64,000 nt of DNA from Streptomyces vietnamensis (lineage in GTDB: Bacteria > Actinomycetota > Actinomycetes > Streptomycetales > Streptomycetaceae): positions 6,460,001 to 6,524,000 of the forward strand of contig NZ_CP010407.1 of NCBI RefSeq assembly GCF_000830005.1, written 5' to 3'. Every line of letters begins with the position of its first letter. Position 1 is the first letter of the stretch. Positions 1 through 9,070 of the stretch are shown here, piece by piece. The notes below the pieces were generated by a model. That model was given only the letters and a program-made list of their open reading frames with translations. It was not told the DNA's origin and searched no databases. The translations under genes were made by a program, and so were the position numbers.

Positions 1-862
1 CGCGCCCGCGTATCCCCCGGAACCCCCACCGGCGCCCGTACCTCCGCCCCCTTCCGTACCCCGGTCGCCGGCCGAGCCCCCGCCCGCCCCCCGTCCCGCC
101 GACGAGCCGCACGGCGCCGGTGCCTTCCCCCGGCCCGTGCTGCCGCTCGTCGAGCCGCAGTGGACCGGGCCCGGCAAGGGGGCCAGGCGGCGGCGGTCGC
201 GTGAGCGGGAGGTCGAGACCTCGCTCGTGCACAAGCTGCCGACCGTGCGCAGCGTCGAGGAGGCGCGGGAGCTCGTCTCGCGGGGCGGCAGCCGCGAGCT
301 GCTCGACGCGCTGCGCCGCCCCCAGGCGTACGCCGTCGTCACCGTCCTCCTGCGGGAGGTCGCCCGGCGCCTGCCGTCCTGGGGGCATCCGCTGCGCCGG
401 GAGCTCTGCGATGTGGTCATCCACAGAGAGCTGTGGGCCGTCGCCCCGCCCGCCGCGCGGAACGACCCCGAGGAGCCGGCGGAGGGGCTGCGCGCGGCCA
501 ACGCCGCCGAGCTGCACCGCTGGGCGGTCCGCCCCTTGCTCGGCCGCGGCGACGCCCCGGTCGGCACGGTCGCCGAGCTGCTCTCGCGGCTCCGGACGCG
601 CCCGGAGCCGTCCGCCCGGGAGGCGTTCTGGCTGATCGTGGACGGGGAGCGGCCGGGCCTGCCGGACGCGGTCTGGCTGACGCTCCTGAAGGAGGCGTAC
701 GGCATGCCGCGCACCGTGCACCGCCCGGCGGGGCCCCCGCTCGCCCACCCGGACGACCCCGGCAGCGGCTACACCCGCCGTTTCCTGCGCCGCGCCGCGC
801 TGCTGATCGGAGGTCTGGTGGTCGCGATCGTCCTGATCGGCGTGGCCCAGTGGGGCAGGTGA
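1..862 (+). CDS. Proline-rich C-terminally anchored protein, 5' end missing
   Basis: The reading frame is open from base 2 to the TGA at 862, so the gene starts upstream of the window. The visible N-terminal part is very rich in Pro and Ala (many PPP runs), followed by a basic stretch near 180-215 and a mixed helical domain of about 170 residues with no motif I recognise. The last 25 residues are one hydrophobic segment ([20 protein letters not shown]), which suggests a C-terminal membrane anchor with a disordered proline-rich cytoplasmic part. It ends 50 bp before arcA in the same direction, so it could share a transcript with arcA. The function is unknown and I cannot assign a family. Confidence 0.75.
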   Translation, partial: APAYPPEPPPAPVPPPPSVPRSPAEPPPAPRPADEPHGAGAFPRPVLPLVEPQWTGPGKGARRRRSREREVETSLVHKLPTVRSVEEARELVSRGGSRELLDALRRPQAYAVVTVLLREVARRLPSWGHPLRRELCDVVIHRELWAVAPPAARNDPEEPAEGLRAANAAELHRWAVRPLLGRGDAPVGTVAELLSRLRTRPEPSAREAFWLIVDGERPGLPDAVWLTLLKEAYGMPRTVHRPAGPPLAHPDDPGSGYTRRFLRRAALLIGGLVVAIVLIGVAQWGR

Positions 863-912
863 CCCGTGTCGAAAGGCGGGCCAGGGCCGCCCGGCTCCGT
901 CAGGATGGGCGT

Positions 913-2145
913 ATGGGATTCCATGTCGATTCCGAGACCGGGCGGCTGCGCCGCGTCATCCTGCACCGGCCCGATCTGGAGCTGAAGCGCCTCACCCCGT
1001 CCAACAAGGACGCCCTCCTCTTCGACGACGTGCTGTGGGTCCGGCGGGCCCGGCAGGAGCACGACGGTTTCGCCGACGTGCTGCGCGACCGGGGGGTGGA
1101 GGTGCACCTCTTCGGGGACCTGCTGCGCGAGGCCCTGGAGGTGCCGGCGGCTCGCGCGATGGTCCTCGACCGGGTCTTCGACGAGAAGGAGTACGGGCCG
1201 CTGGCGGCCGATCACCTCCGCGCGGCCTTCGACTCGCTGGACGCCGCCGTGCTCGGCGAGGCGCTGGTCGGCGGCATGACGAAGCGGGAGTTCCTGGCGG
1301 CGCACCGGGAGCCGACCTCGGTCCGCTTCCACGCCCTGGACCTGGACGACTTCGTCCTCGGTCCGCTGCCGAACCACCTCTTCACCCGGGACACCTCGGC
1401 CTGGATCTACGACGGCGTCTCCATCAACGCGATGCGCTGGCCGGCCCGGCAGCGCGAGACGGTGCACTTCGAGGCGATCTACAAGCACCATCCGCTGTTC
1501 ACGGGTCCGGAGGCGGGGTCCTTCCACCACTGGTCGGAGGGGCAGGCGGACTATCCGTCGACGATCGAGGGCGGTGACGTCCTCGTCATCGGCAACGGCG
1601 CCGTGCTGATCGGGATGAGCGAGCGGACCACGCCGCAGGCGGTGGAGATGCTGGCCCGTGGAATGTTCGCGGCGGGTTCGGCGCGCACGATCATCGCGCT
1701 CGACATGCCGAAGCGGCGGGCGTTCATGCACCTGGACACGGTGATGACGATGGTGGACCAGGACGTGTTCACGCAGTACGCGGGGCTCGGCATGCTCCGC
1801 TCGTACACGATCGAACCGGGTGACGCGGGGCAGTCCCTGCGGGTCACCGACCATCCGCCGGAGCAGATGCACAGCGCCATCGCGGCGGCCCTCGGGCTTC
1901 AGGACATCCGGGTGCTCACGGCGACCCAGGACGTGCACGCGGCGGAGCGCGAGCAGTGGGACGACGGGTGCAACGTGCTGGCGGTGGAGCCGGGGGTGGT
2001 CGTCGCGTACGAGCGGAACGTCACGACGAACACGCATCTGCGCAAGCAGGGCATCGAGGTGATCGAGATCCCCGGCAGCGAGCTGGGCCGGGGGAGGGGC
2101 GGTCCGCGCTGCATGAGCTGTCCGGTGGAGCGGGACGCCGTCTGA
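913..2145 (+). CDS. arcA: Arginine deiminase
   Basis: A 410-residue cytoplasmic enzyme that hydrolyses L-arginine to citrulline and ammonia, the first step of the arginine deiminase (ADI) pathway. Length and motifs fit ADI throughout: LFTRDTSAW (substrate/active-site loop), EGGDVLVIG (catalytic Asp region), [10 protein letters not shown] (catalytic His/Asp) and a C-terminal [10 protein letters not shown] carrying the nucleophilic Cys. The ATG at 913 is the first start that preserves the typical N-terminus [20 protein letters not shown]. The gene precedes argF by 110 bp in the same direction, so citrulline can pass to ornithine carbamoyltransferase. No carbamate kinase (arcC) or arginine/ornithine antiporter lies in the window, so the usual ATP-yielding end of the pathway is not encoded here. 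Confidence 0.95.
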   Translation: MGFHVDSETGRLRRVILHRPDLELKRLTPSNKDALLFDDVLWVRRARQEHDGFADVLRDRGVEVHLFGDLLREALEVPAARAMVLDRVFDEKEYGPLAADHLRAAFDSLDAAVLGEALVGGMTKREFLAAHREPTSVRFHALDLDDFVLGPLPNHLFTRDTSAWIYDGVSINAMRWPARQRETVHFEAIYKHHPLFTGPEAGSFHHWSEGQADYPSTIEGGDVLVIGNGAVLIGMSERTTPQAVEMLARGMFAAGSARTIIALDMPKRRAFMHLDTVMTMVDQDVFTQYAGLGMLRSYTIEPGDAGQSLRVTDHPPEQMHSAIAAALGLQDIRVLTATQDVHAAEREQWDDGCNVLAVEPGVVVAYERNVTTNTHLRKQGIEVIEIPGSELGRGRGGPRCMSCPVERDAV

Positions 2146-2185
2146 AGACCACGGACGGGAGGGGGGAGGGGGCTGTATAGAAATG

Positions 2186-2211
2186 TTGAAGTGTGTATAC
2201 ACTTCCATAGT
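2186..2211 (+). promoter_or_regulatory. Promoter/operator region of argF
   Basis: The 110-bp gap between arcA and argF holds an AT-rich patch (2177-2211) unlike its GC-rich surroundings. At its centre is a perfect 10-bp palindrome GTGTATACAC (2193-2202), flanked by GAA and TTC. ARG boxes recognised by ArgR are AT-rich palindromes at such positions, so this is a candidate ArgR site, but I cannot match it closely to a consensus. A TTGAAG at 2186 could serve as a -35 element. Confidence 0.4.
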
Positions 2212-2255
2212 CCCGACCGTCGTCCTCCCGACCCGTACCCACAGGAGCACGTCCC

Positions 2256-3269
2256 ATGGCCACTGACCTCACCGGCCGCCACTTCCTCAAGGAGCTGGAC
2301 TTCACCGCCGAGGAGTTCCGCGGCCTGATCGCGCTCGCCGCCGAGCTCAAGGCCGCCAAGAAGGCGGGCACCGAGGTGCAGCGGCTGCGCGGCCGGAACA
2401 TCGCCCTGATCTTCGAGAAGACCTCGACCCGCACCCGCTGCGCCTTCGAGGTCGCCGCCGCCGACCAGGGCGCCTCCACCACCTACCTCGACCCCTCGGG
2501 CTCCCAGATCGGGCACAAGGAGTCGGTCAAGGACACCGCCCGCGTCCTCGGCCGGATGTTCGACGGCATCGAGTACCGGGGCGACAGCCAGGCGAACGTC
2601 GAGGAGCTCGCCGCCTTCGCGGGCGTGCCCGTCTTCAACGGGCTCACCGACGACTGGCACCCCACCCAGATGCTGGCCGACGTGCTCACCATGACCGAGC
2701 ACGTGGACAAGCCGATCGACGGGATCGCCTTCGCCTACCTCGGCGACGCCCGCTTCAACATGGGCAACTCCTACCTGGTCACCGGTGCCCTGCTCGGCAT
2801 GGACGTCCGGATCGTCGCCCCCGAGGCGTACTGGCCGGCCGAGGACGTCGTCGCCGCGGCCCGCAAGCTCGCCGAGACCAGCGGCGCCACGATCACCCTC
2901 ACCGAGGACGTGTCCGAGGGCGTCGCGGGCGCCGACTTCGTCGTCACCGACGTCTGGGTCTCCATGGGCGAGCCCAAGGAGGTCTGGGACGAGCGGATCG
3001 CCGCTCTCGCCCCGTACTCCGTGACGATGGAGGTGCTGCGCGCCACCGGGAACCCGGACGTCAAGTTCCTGCACTGCCTGCCCGCCTTCCACGACCTGGG
3101 CACGGCCGTCGGGCGGGACATCCACGCCCGGCACGGCCTGACCGAGCTGGAGGTCTCGGACGAGGTCTTCGAGTCGGCGCACTCGGTCGTCTTCGACGAG
3201 GCCGAGAACCGGATGCACACCATCAAGGCGGTCCTGGTCGCGACGCTGGCCGATCCGGCGGGGAAGTAG
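2256..3269 (+). CDS. argF: Ornithine carbamoyltransferase
   Basis: A 337-residue enzyme joining ornithine and carbamoyl phosphate to give citrulline in arginine biosynthesis, or working in reverse in the ADI pathway. Diagnostic motifs are [10 protein letters not shown] (carbamoyl-phosphate binding, about residues 56-65), [11 protein letters not shown] (HPTQ motif), and [10 protein letters not shown] (HCLP, ornithine/catalytic Cys). The ATG at 2256 follows an AGGAGCACGTCCC ribosome site. Being next to arcA suggests a catabolic role. In Streptomyces the anabolic enzyme is also usually encoded at this locus rather than in the argCJBD cluster, so it may serve both directions. The stop codon at 3267 lies just before a 9-bp tandem repeat. 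Confidence 0.95.
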   Translation: MATDLTGRHFLKELDFTAEEFRGLIALAAELKAAKKAGTEVQRLRGRNIALIFEKTSTRTRCAFEVAAADQGASTTYLDPSGSQIGHKESVKDTARVLGRMFDGIEYRGDSQANVEELAAFAGVPVFNGLTDDWHPTQMLADVLTMTEHVDKPIDGIAFAYLGDARFNMGNSYLVTGALLGMDVRIVAPEAYWPAEDVVAAARKLAETSGATITLTEDVSEGVAGADFVVTDVWVSMGEPKEVWDERIAALAPYSVTMEVLRATGNPDVKFLHCLPAFHDLGTAVGRDIHARHGLTELEVSDEVFESAHSVVFDEAENRMHTIKAVLVATLADPAGK

Positions 3270-3275
3270 CTCTAC

Positions 3276-3329
3276 GGGCTCTGTGGGCTCTGCAGGCTCT
3301 GTGAGCTCTATGGGCTCTATGGGCTCTAT
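3276..3329. repeat. 9-bp tandem repeat after argF
   Basis: Six consecutive 9-bp units of the form GGGCTCTRT follow the argF stop codon (3276, 3285, 3294, 3303, 3312 and 3321). Degenerate copies on each side reach from the stop codon to about 3345. They lie between the convergent ends of argF and the ATPase gene. Confidence 0.85.
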
Positions 3330-3342
3330 GGTTCTGCAGGCT

Positions 3343-3837
3343 TTACGGGTGGCGCCGCTGGGCCGGTATCCCCGGGAGCGTGAACCAGACCGCCTTGCCG
3401 TGCGCGGTGGGGCGGTGACCGCAGTCGCTGCTGAGCGCCCGGATCAGGAAAAGGCCGCGGCCGTGCTCCTGCCAGGGGTCGACCCCCACCTCCGGGTCCG
3501 GGCAGACCAGCTCACCGGGGCGGGCGGGCTGGGAGTCGTGCACCTCGATCTGGCAGCCGCCGGGCGCCGAGAGCAGCTCGACGACCAGCTCGATGGGGCC
3601 CGCGCCGGTGGTGTGCTCGACGGCGTTGGCGACGAGCTCGGCGGTGAGCAGCTCCGCCGTCTCGCTGTCGGGGCGGCCGGCGGCCCCGGGGTCGATGTCG
3701 GTGAGCGCGGTACGGACCAGGGCGCGGGCGATCGGCACGGCGGCCGTGGTGTGGGGCAGGCGGATGCGCCAGGAGGTGGCGGGTCCGGTGGTGTCGATTC
3801 CGGAGCTTACGGCCGCGGATCCGGTGGCTTCGGGCAT
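3343..3837 (-). CDS. Anti-sigma-factor-type ATP-binding protein (HATPase)
   Basis: A small GHKL ATPase of the RsbW/SpoIIAB-like group that is abundant in Streptomyces. Such proteins usually bind and inhibit sigma factors or phosphorylate anti-anti-sigma factors. The N box is ELVANAVEHT, the G1 box VHDSQP and the G2 box HGRGLFLIRAL, all in the usual order. With the ATG at 3837, preceded by GAAGGGAG, the protein has 164 residues, the usual size. An in-frame ATG at 3978 with GGAAGG just upstream would add 47 non-conserved residues and cannot be excluded. No sigma factor or antagonist gene is adjacent, so it is an orphan here. The 237-bp gap to the divergent hydratase gene probably holds both promoters. 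Confidence 0.85.
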   Translation of the reverse strand: MPEATGSAAVSSGIDTTGPATSWRIRLPHTTAAVPIARALVRTALTDIDPGAAGRPDSETAELLTAELVANAVEHTTGAGPIELVVELLSAPGGCQIEVHDSQPARPGELVCPDPEVGVDPWQEHGRGLFLIRALSSDCGHRPTAHGKAVWFTLPGIPAQRRHP

Positions 3838-4074
3838 GGGGGGCAGGCTCCCTTCACCGAGGGCGGGCGGGCGGGTGAGTGGGGTGGGGGCATCCCGAGA
3901 CGTCCTGGTTTCAACCTTACGGGGTGCAAAATCCGCTTCCCAGGGCACCCCCGCCTTCCCGGTAGGGACTTCGGTCATCGGCCTTCCGGGACCTTGGGGC
4001 CACCCTTATCGCGTACTCGTGACGACAGTCACACTACGGTGATACCCTCCGTGCGGAGGAAGGAGGCCCCTCGA

Positions 4075-4902
4075 ATGAGCCCCTTTACCGGCTCCGCGCC
4101 CCGCACGTCACGCTGGCAGCACCTGCGCCTGGACATCGACCAGGGCGTCGCCACCGTCACCCTGGCCCGCCCCGCGAAACTCAACGCCCTCACCTTCGGC
4201 GCCTACGCCGATCTGCGCGACCTCCTCGCCGAGCTCTCCCGCGAGCGCGCCGTCCGCGCCCTCGTCCTCGGCGGCGAGGGCCGCGGCTTCTGCTCGGGCG
4301 GCGACGTCGACGAGATCATCGGCGCCACCCTCGCCCTCGACACCGCCCGGCTCCTCGACTTCAACCGGATGACCGGCCAGGTCGTCCGGGCCCTTCGCGA
4401 GTGCCCCTTCCCCGTCGTCGCCGCCCTCCACGGCGTCGCCGCCGGCGCCGGGGCCGTCCTCGCCCTCGCCGCCGACTTCCGGATCGCCGACCCCACCACC
4501 CGCTTCTCCTTCCTCTTCACCCGGGTCGGCCTCTCCGGCGGAGACATGGGCGCCGCCTATCTGCTGCCCCGGGTCGTCGGACTCGGCCACGCCACCCGCC
4601 TCCTCATGCTGGGGGAGCCCGTCCACGCGGCCGAGGCCGAGCGCATCGGCCTCCTCAGCGAGCTCACCGAGGAGGGTGCGGCGGGGGAGCGGGCCGCCGC
4701 CCTCGCCCGCCGCCTCGCGGACGGCCCGGCCCTGGCCCTCGCCCAGACCAAGGCCCTGCTGACCGCCGAGCTCGACATGCCGCTCGCCGCCGCGGTCGAA
4801 CTGGACGCGGCCACCCAGGCACTCCTGATGAACGGCGAGGACTACGCCGAGTTCCACGCCGCCTTCACGGAGAAACGCGCCCCGAAATGGCGGGGGTGCT
4901 GA
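4075..4902 (+). CDS. Enoyl-CoA hydratase/isomerase family protein
   Basis: A 275-residue crotonase-fold protein. The oxyanion-hole segments are visible as GRGFCSGGDVDEI (about 70-82) and GVAAGAGAVLALAADFRIAD (about 120-139). The second catalytic region reads FTRVGLSGGDMGAAYLLPRVVG, where classical hydratases carry a Glu, so dehydration chemistry in the usual sense is not certain. The ATG at 4075 follows GGAGGAAGGAGG. Its end overlaps the start of the FAD/OYE fusion gene by 16 bp, so the two are translationally coupled and probably act in the same CoA-thioester pathway. The ligase and dehydrogenase further on support a role in aromatic acyl-CoA breakdown after ring reduction. Confidence 0.88.
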   Translation: MSPFTGSAPRTSRWQHLRLDIDQGVATVTLARPAKLNALTFGAYADLRDLLAELSRERAVRALVLGGEGRGFCSGGDVDEIIGATLALDTARLLDFNRMTGQVVRALRECPFPVVAALHGVAAGAGAVLALAADFRIADPTTRFSFLFTRVGLSGGDMGAAYLLPRVVGLGHATRLLMLGEPVHAAEAERIGLLSELTEEGAAGERAAALARRLADGPALALAQTKALLTAELDMPLAAAVELDAATQALLMNGEDYAEFHAAFTEKRAPKWRGC

Positions 4903-7187
4903 CGGTGCCGGGCGAGGCCCCCGGGGCCGGCGGCGGAAGGGGCCCCCGCAGCGTCGCCGTCATAGGCGGCGGTCCCGGCGGGCTCTACGCCGCCGCGCTC
5001 CTCCTCCGCCAGGACCCGTCCCGCGAGGTCACCGTCTGGGAGCGGAACGCCCCCTCCGACACCTTCGGTTTCGGCGTCGTCCTCTCCGACGAGACCCTCG
5101 GCGGCATCCGGGACGCCGACCCCGTCGTGTACGAGGCGCTCCGCCGCGAGCTCGTCCGCTGGGACGACATCGACGTCGTCCACCGCGGCCACCGCACCAC
5201 CTCCACCGGCCACGGCTTCGCCGCCCTCGGCCGCCGCCGGCTCCTGGAGATCCTGCACGCCCGCTGCGCTGAGCTCGGCGTACGGCTCCGGTTCCGCACC
5301 GAGGCCCCGCCCGCCGCCGTCCTCGCCGCCGACCACGACCTGGTGATCGCCGCCGACGGCGTCCACAGCCACACCCGCGAGACGCACGCCGAGCACTTCC
5401 GCCCCCGGATCACCAGCCACCGCTGCCGCTACATCTGGCTGGCCGCCGACTTCCCCTTCGAGGCCTTCCGCTTCGAGATCGCCGAGACCGAGTACGGCGT
5501 GATGCAGCTCCACGCCTACCCGTACTCCACCGACTCCTCCACCGTCATCGTCGAGATGCGCGAGGAGGTCTGGCGGGCCGCCGGCTTCCACGAGCTCGAC
5601 GAGGCCGAGTCCGCCGCCCGCTGCGCCAAGGTCTTCGCCGAGGCGCTCGGCGGCCGGGAGCTCCGCTCGAACAACTCCGCCTGGACCGCCTTCCGTACCG
5701 TCGCCAACCAGCACTGGTCGTACGGCAACACCGTCCTCATCGGCGACGCCGCCCACACCGCGCACTTCTCCATCGGCTCCGGCACCAAACTGGCCGTCGA
5801 GGACGCCGTCGCCCTCGCCGCGGCCGTCGCCGCCCACTCGGACCTCGACGAGGCCCTGGCCGCGTACGAGACCGAGCGCCGTCCCGTCGTCGAGTCCACC
5901 CAGCGCGCGGCCGGCGCCAGCCTGCGCTGGTTCGAGGAGCTCGCCGGGCACGTCGACCGGCCGCCCCGCCGCTTCGCCTTCGACCTGCTCACCCGCAGCC
6001 GCCGCGTCACCCACGCCAACCTGAAGCTGCGCGACCCGGCCTTCACCGCCGCCGTCGAGGAGGACTTCGGCTGCCCGCCCGGCACCCCGCCCATGTTCAC
6101 GCCCTTCGAGCTGGGCGGACTGACCCTCCGCAACAGGGTCGTCGTCTCGCCCATGGACCTGTACGTCGCCGAGGACGGCGTCCCCGGCGACTTCCACCTC
6201 GTCCACCTCGGCTCCAGGGCCCTCGGCGGCGCCGGACTCGTCATGACCGAGATGGTCTGCGTGAGCCCCGAGGGCCGCATCACCCCCGGCTGCACCGGCC
6301 TCTGGACCGACGAACAGGCCGCCGCCTGGAGTCGCATCGCCGACTTCGTCCACGCACAGTCGCCCGGCACCGCGCTCGGCGTCCAGCTCGGCCACTCCGG
6401 CCGCAAGGGCTCCACCCGCCGCATGTGGGAGGGCATCGACCAGCCGCTCCCCGAGGGCAACTGGCCCCTCGTCGCCGCCTCGCCCCTCCCGTACCGGACC
6501 GGCGTCAACCAGACCCCGGCCGCCCTCGACCGCGCCGGACTCACCGCCGTACGCGAGCAGTTCGCCGCCGCCGCCCGCCGCGCCGCCCGCAGCGGCTTCG
6601 ACCTCCTCGAACTCCACTGCGCCCACGGCTACCTCCTCTCCTCCTTCCTCTCCCCGCTCACCAACCACCGCACCGACGTCTACGGCGGCGACCTCACGGC
6701 CCGACTGCGCTACCCCCTCGAAGTCTTCGACGCGGTACGGGAGGCCTGGCCGGCCGACCGCCCCATGACCGTCCGGATCTCCGCCACCGACTGGGCCGAG
6801 GGCGGCACGACCGCCGAGGACGCCGTCGGGATCGCCCGCGCCTTCACGGACCACGGCGCCGACGCCATCGACGTCTCCACCGGCCAGGTCGTCCCCGACG
6901 AGGAGCCCGCCTACGGCCGCTCCTACCAGACCCCGTACGCCGACCGCATCCGCAACGAACTCGGCGTCCCGGTGATCGCGGTCGGCGCGATCTCCTCCTG
7001 GGACGACGTCAACTCCCTGCTCCTGGCGGGCCGCGCCGACCTCTGCGCCCTCGCACGCCCGCACCTCTACGACCCGCACTGGACCCTGCACGCGGCGGCC
7101 GAGCAGGAGTACCAGGGCCCGGCCGCCCCCTGGCCCGCCCCGTACCGCGCGGGCAGCCGCCGCCCGCCCACCGGCCGCCGGGAGTAA
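4887..7187 (+). CDS. FAD monooxygenase/old yellow enzyme fusion, 2-aminobenzoyl-CoA monooxygenase/reductase-like
   Basis: A 766-residue two-domain flavoprotein. Residues about 20-390 form a class A FAD monooxygenase: GGGPGGLYAA dinucleotide motif at 27, and GDAAHTAHFSIGSG for FAD ribityl binding. Residues about 403-750 form an NADH:flavin oxidoreductase (old yellow enzyme) barrel beginning MFTPFELGGLTLRNR, with LELHCAHGYLLSSFLSP and a C-terminal GRADLCALARPHL. This architecture is that of 2-aminobenzoyl-CoA monooxygenase/reductase, which hydroxylates the CoA-activated ring and then reduces it. Automatic pipelines often name it salicylyl-CoA 5-hydroxylase, a single-domain family. The gene overlaps the hydratase gene by 16 bp; an alternative GTG start lies at 4896. 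The substrate is inferred, not shown. Confidence 0.82.
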   Translation: MAGVLTVPGEAPGAGGGRGPRSVAVIGGGPGGLYAAALLLRQDPSREVTVWERNAPSDTFGFGVVLSDETLGGIRDADPVVYEALRRELVRWDDIDVVHRGHRTTSTGHGFAALGRRRLLEILHARCAELGVRLRFRTEAPPAAVLAADHDLVIAADGVHSHTRETHAEHFRPRITSHRCRYIWLAADFPFEAFRFEIAETEYGVMQLHAYPYSTDSSTVIVEMREEVWRAAGFHELDEAESAARCAKVFAEALGGRELRSNNSAWTAFRTVANQHWSYGNTVLIGDAAHTAHFSIGSGTKLAVEDAVALAAAVAAHSDLDEALAAYETERRPVVESTQRAAGASLRWFEELAGHVDRPPRRFAFDLLTRSRRVTHANLKLRDPAFTAAVEEDFGCPPGTPPMFTPFELGGLTLRNRVVVSPMDLYVAEDGVPGDFHLVHLGSRALGGAGLVMTEMVCVSPEGRITPGCTGLWTDEQAAAWSRIADFVHAQSPGTALGVQLGHSGRKGSTRRMWEGIDQPLPEGNWPLVAASPLPYRTGVNQTPAALDRAGLTAVREQFAAAARRAARSGFDLLELHCAHGYLLSSFLSPLTNHRTDVYGGDLTARLRYPLEVFDAVREAWPADRPMTVRISATDWAEGGTTAEDAVGIARAFTDHGADAIDVSTGQVVPDEEPAYGRSYQTPYADRIRNELGVPVIAVGAISSWDDVNSLLLAGRADLCALARPHLYDPHWTLHAAAEQEYQGPAAPWPAPYRAGSRRPPTGRRE

Positions 7188-7267
7188 CTCCCGTACGTGG
7201 ACGCTCGCGCATGCGGGTGCGACGCGGAACCATGGTCCGCGCACAGCCCCCGCCCTTGAATGAGGGC

Positions 7268-7744
7268 ATGACGGAAAACAGGGGTGGAAAGGGTGCCGGG
7301 GCGGTCCTCGGCACGGCGACGGCGGCGAGCGGACTGCTCGCGGGGGTGTGGTTCGCGTACGTCTGCTCGGTGATGCCGGCGCTGGCGCGCAGCGACGACC
7401 GGGTCTACGTCGAGGTGATGCGGAACATCAACGACGTGATCCAGAACCCGGTGTTCTTCACCCCGTTCTTCGGGGTGCCGGTCCTCACGGCGGTGGCCGC
7501 CTGGCAGCACCGCGCCGGCCGGGCGCGGGTCTGGACGCTCGCCGCGTTCGTCCTCGGCCTGGCGGTCCTCGTGGTCACCTCGGCGGCGAACGTCCCCCTC
7601 AACGACGCCCTCGCGGCGACCCAGGACCCGACCGCCGCCCGCGCCGCCTTCGAGACCCCGTGGGTGGCGTGGAACCTGGTCCGCGCGGTCCTCGGCACGG
7701 CGGGCCTGGCCTGCCTGCTGCGGGCGCTCGCCGTACGGAACTGA
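7268..7744 (+). CDS. DUF1772 (anthrone-oxygenase-like) membrane protein
   Basis: A 158-residue integral membrane protein with four hydrophobic segments: about 13-35, 60-75, 82-102 and 135-152. The pattern, including the NVPLND sequence in the third loop, is typical of DUF1772. Some relatives act as anthrone oxygenases and most are uncharacterised. The ATG at 7268 comes after a GAGGGC ribosome site. It converges on the TetR gene, ending 16 bp from it, and is 80 bp downstream of the fusion oxidoreductase. Whether it belongs to that operon is unclear. I see no catalytic residues that allow a firm function. Confidence 0.75.
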   Translation: MTENRGGKGAGAVLGTATAASGLLAGVWFAYVCSVMPALARSDDRVYVEVMRNINDVIQNPVFFTPFFGVPVLTAVAAWQHRAGRARVWTLAAFVLGLAVLVVTSAANVPLNDALAATQDPTAARAAFETPWVAWNLVRAVLGTAGLACLLRALAVRN

Positions 7745-7760
7745 TCCCTCTTCAGGAACC

Positions 7761-8375
7761 TCAGGGCGTCCGCAGGGTGGCGAGCGCGGTGCGGAGGAGG
7801 AAGGCTTCGGCGCGGTCCCAGGGCCAGCCGTTCTCGGCGACCAGGGTGCGCCAGCCGCCCGGTCCGAACCAGAACCACAGGAGGTCCGCCGTCTCCTCCT
7901 CGGGGCGGGGGGCCGGCGCCAGGGTGTGCAGATGGTGCGCGGCGGTGCGGAGGGCGGCGCGGTAGTCGGCGGTGGCGCGCTCCCACAGCGCCTCGCCGTC
8001 CTCGTGCGAGGGCAGCGCCTTGTGGATCGCCTCGTGCACGGCGAACATGCCCTCGTTCCCCGCCCGGGTGCCGCGGGCCAGGGCCCCGAGGGCCGCCTCC
8101 GGGTCCCGTTCGGCGAGTACGGCGTCGATCGCCTGCTCGTAGCCGGAGGCCCGTACGGCCGTGTCGACGATCTCGTTGAGGATGTCGCTCTTGCTCCCGG
8201 CGCTCGCGAAGACGGCCTTCGCCGAGACGCCCGCCCCGGCCGCGATGTCCGCGACGGTCACCCGCCCGTAGCCGCGTTCGGCGAACAGCCGGGTCGCCGA
8301 CCGGAGGATCTCCGCGCGCGTCTGGGCGGCGGCCTGCTCCCGCCGGGGCGAGACGTACTTGCGTGTGGTCGGCAT
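7761..8375 (-). CDS. TetR family transcriptional regulator
   Basis: A 204-residue regulator. The N-terminal DNA-binding domain (about residues 13-60) has the TetR signature: RAEILRSATRLFAERGYGRVTVADIAAGAGVS is the helix-turn-helix region, followed by AVFASAGSKSDIL in place of the usual YYHF-type stretch. The C-terminal two thirds form the ligand domain with no family I can name. It is divergent from the SnoaL-like gene, with two inverted repeats between them that are probably its own operators, so it most likely represses itself and that neighbour. The ligand is unknown. Confidence 0.9.
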   Translation of the reverse strand: MPTTRKYVSPRREQAAAQTRAEILRSATRLFAERGYGRVTVADIAAGAGVSAKAVFASAGSKSDILNEIVDTAVRASGYEQAIDAVLAERDPEAALGALARGTRAGNEGMFAVHEAIHKALPSHEDGEALWERATADYRAALRTAAHHLHTLAPAPRPEEETADLLWFWFGPGGWRTLVAENGWPWDRAEAFLLRTALATLRTP

Positions 8376-8387
8376 GGGGTCAGCCTA

Positions 8388-8417
8388 GTCGAGGAAGTGC
8401 TCGACCTATTCAATAGG
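8388..8417. promoter_or_regulatory. Operator pair between TetR and SnoaL-like genes
   Basis: Two adjoining palindromes lie in the divergent promoter: GTCGAG-N6-CTCGAC (8388-8405) and CCTATT-C-AATAGG (8405-8417), both with perfect arms. The second is AT-rich and is the better candidate for TetR binding. A likely -10 for the rightward gene (TAACCT/GAATAT) follows at about 8424-8436. Confidence 0.5.
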
Positions 8418-8481
8418 TGGTGTGTAACCTGAATATCGGTCAGGGCGGAGCACCGCCCCCTGCGCGAGAGGAACCGAACCG

Positions 8482-9051
8482 ATGGGAATGTCACCCGAGG
8501 ACGCGGCCCGCGGACTCTTCACGGTCCTGGCGACCGGAGACGCGGCGCTGGCCGCGGAGGTCGTGCACAAGGACTTCACCAACCGCGAGGCGGTCGTCTC
8601 GCCCGCCGCCTGCTCGCTCCCCGGGCCGGCGGGCGCGCTGGCCTCGGGCGCCTGGCTGCGCGCCGCCTTCACCGACCTGAGCTTCCCCGTCACCGACCTG
8701 GTCCGCGACGGCGACCGGGTGTGGATACGGCTGCACATGCGGGGCCGGCACACCGGCCCCTTCGTCCACTACCGGGACGGCATGCTCCTCCAGGCGATCC
8801 CGCCCACCGGGGCCGAGATCGACTCCGAGCAGGTCCACCTCCTGCACCTGCGGGACGGCAAGGTCGTCCGGCACGAGGCGGTCCGCGACGACCTCGCCCT
8901 GGCCGGGCAGCTCGGCGTGTTTCCCCCCGGCCCCGCCGTCCAGCTCATCCAGGACTGGCACGCGACCGAACGCGCGGCCCGGGCCGCTTCCGTGATCGCC
9001 GAGGCCGCGGAGAAGGCGGCGGCCACCGCCCGCGCGTACGCGCGCGGCTGA
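8482..9051 (+). CDS. SnoaL-like/ester cyclase family protein
   Basis: A 189-residue protein with the NTF2-like SnoaL fold. An N-terminal helix (LFTVLATGDAALAAEVVHKDFTNREA) precedes a curved sheet with RVWIRLHMRGRHTGPF and the late motif LLHLRDGKVVRHEAVRDDLAL, which is characteristic of ester-cyclase/polyketide-cyclase-like proteins. Members range from aldol cyclases to binding proteins, so the activity is open. The start at 8482 sits after GAGAGGAACCGAACCG. The last 35 residues are Ala-rich and probably helical. It is divergently paired with the TetR gene, which presumably controls it. Confidence 0.75.
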   Translation: MGMSPEDAARGLFTVLATGDAALAAEVVHKDFTNREAVVSPAACSLPGPAGALASGAWLRAAFTDLSFPVTDLVRDGDRVWIRLHMRGRHTGPFVHYRDGMLLQAIPPTGAEIDSEQVHLLHLRDGKVVRHEAVRDDLALAGQLGVFPPGPAVQLIQDWHATERAARAASVIAEAAEKAAATARAYARG

Positions 9052-9070
9052 GGGAGCGGCCGCCGTTTCT

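Noticed and set aside
4887..7187. Simple salicylyl-CoA 5-hydroxylase
   Set aside because: Salicylyl-CoA hydroxylases have only the FAD domain; the fused OYE reductase domain and the neighbouring Rid protein favour the 2-aminobenzoyl-CoA type. The substrate remains unproven.
4842..7244. An 800-codon minus-strand frame opposite the FAD/OYE fusion
   Set aside because: Same reason: the plus strand encodes conserved FAD and OYE motifs and the minus frame is a codon-bias artefact.
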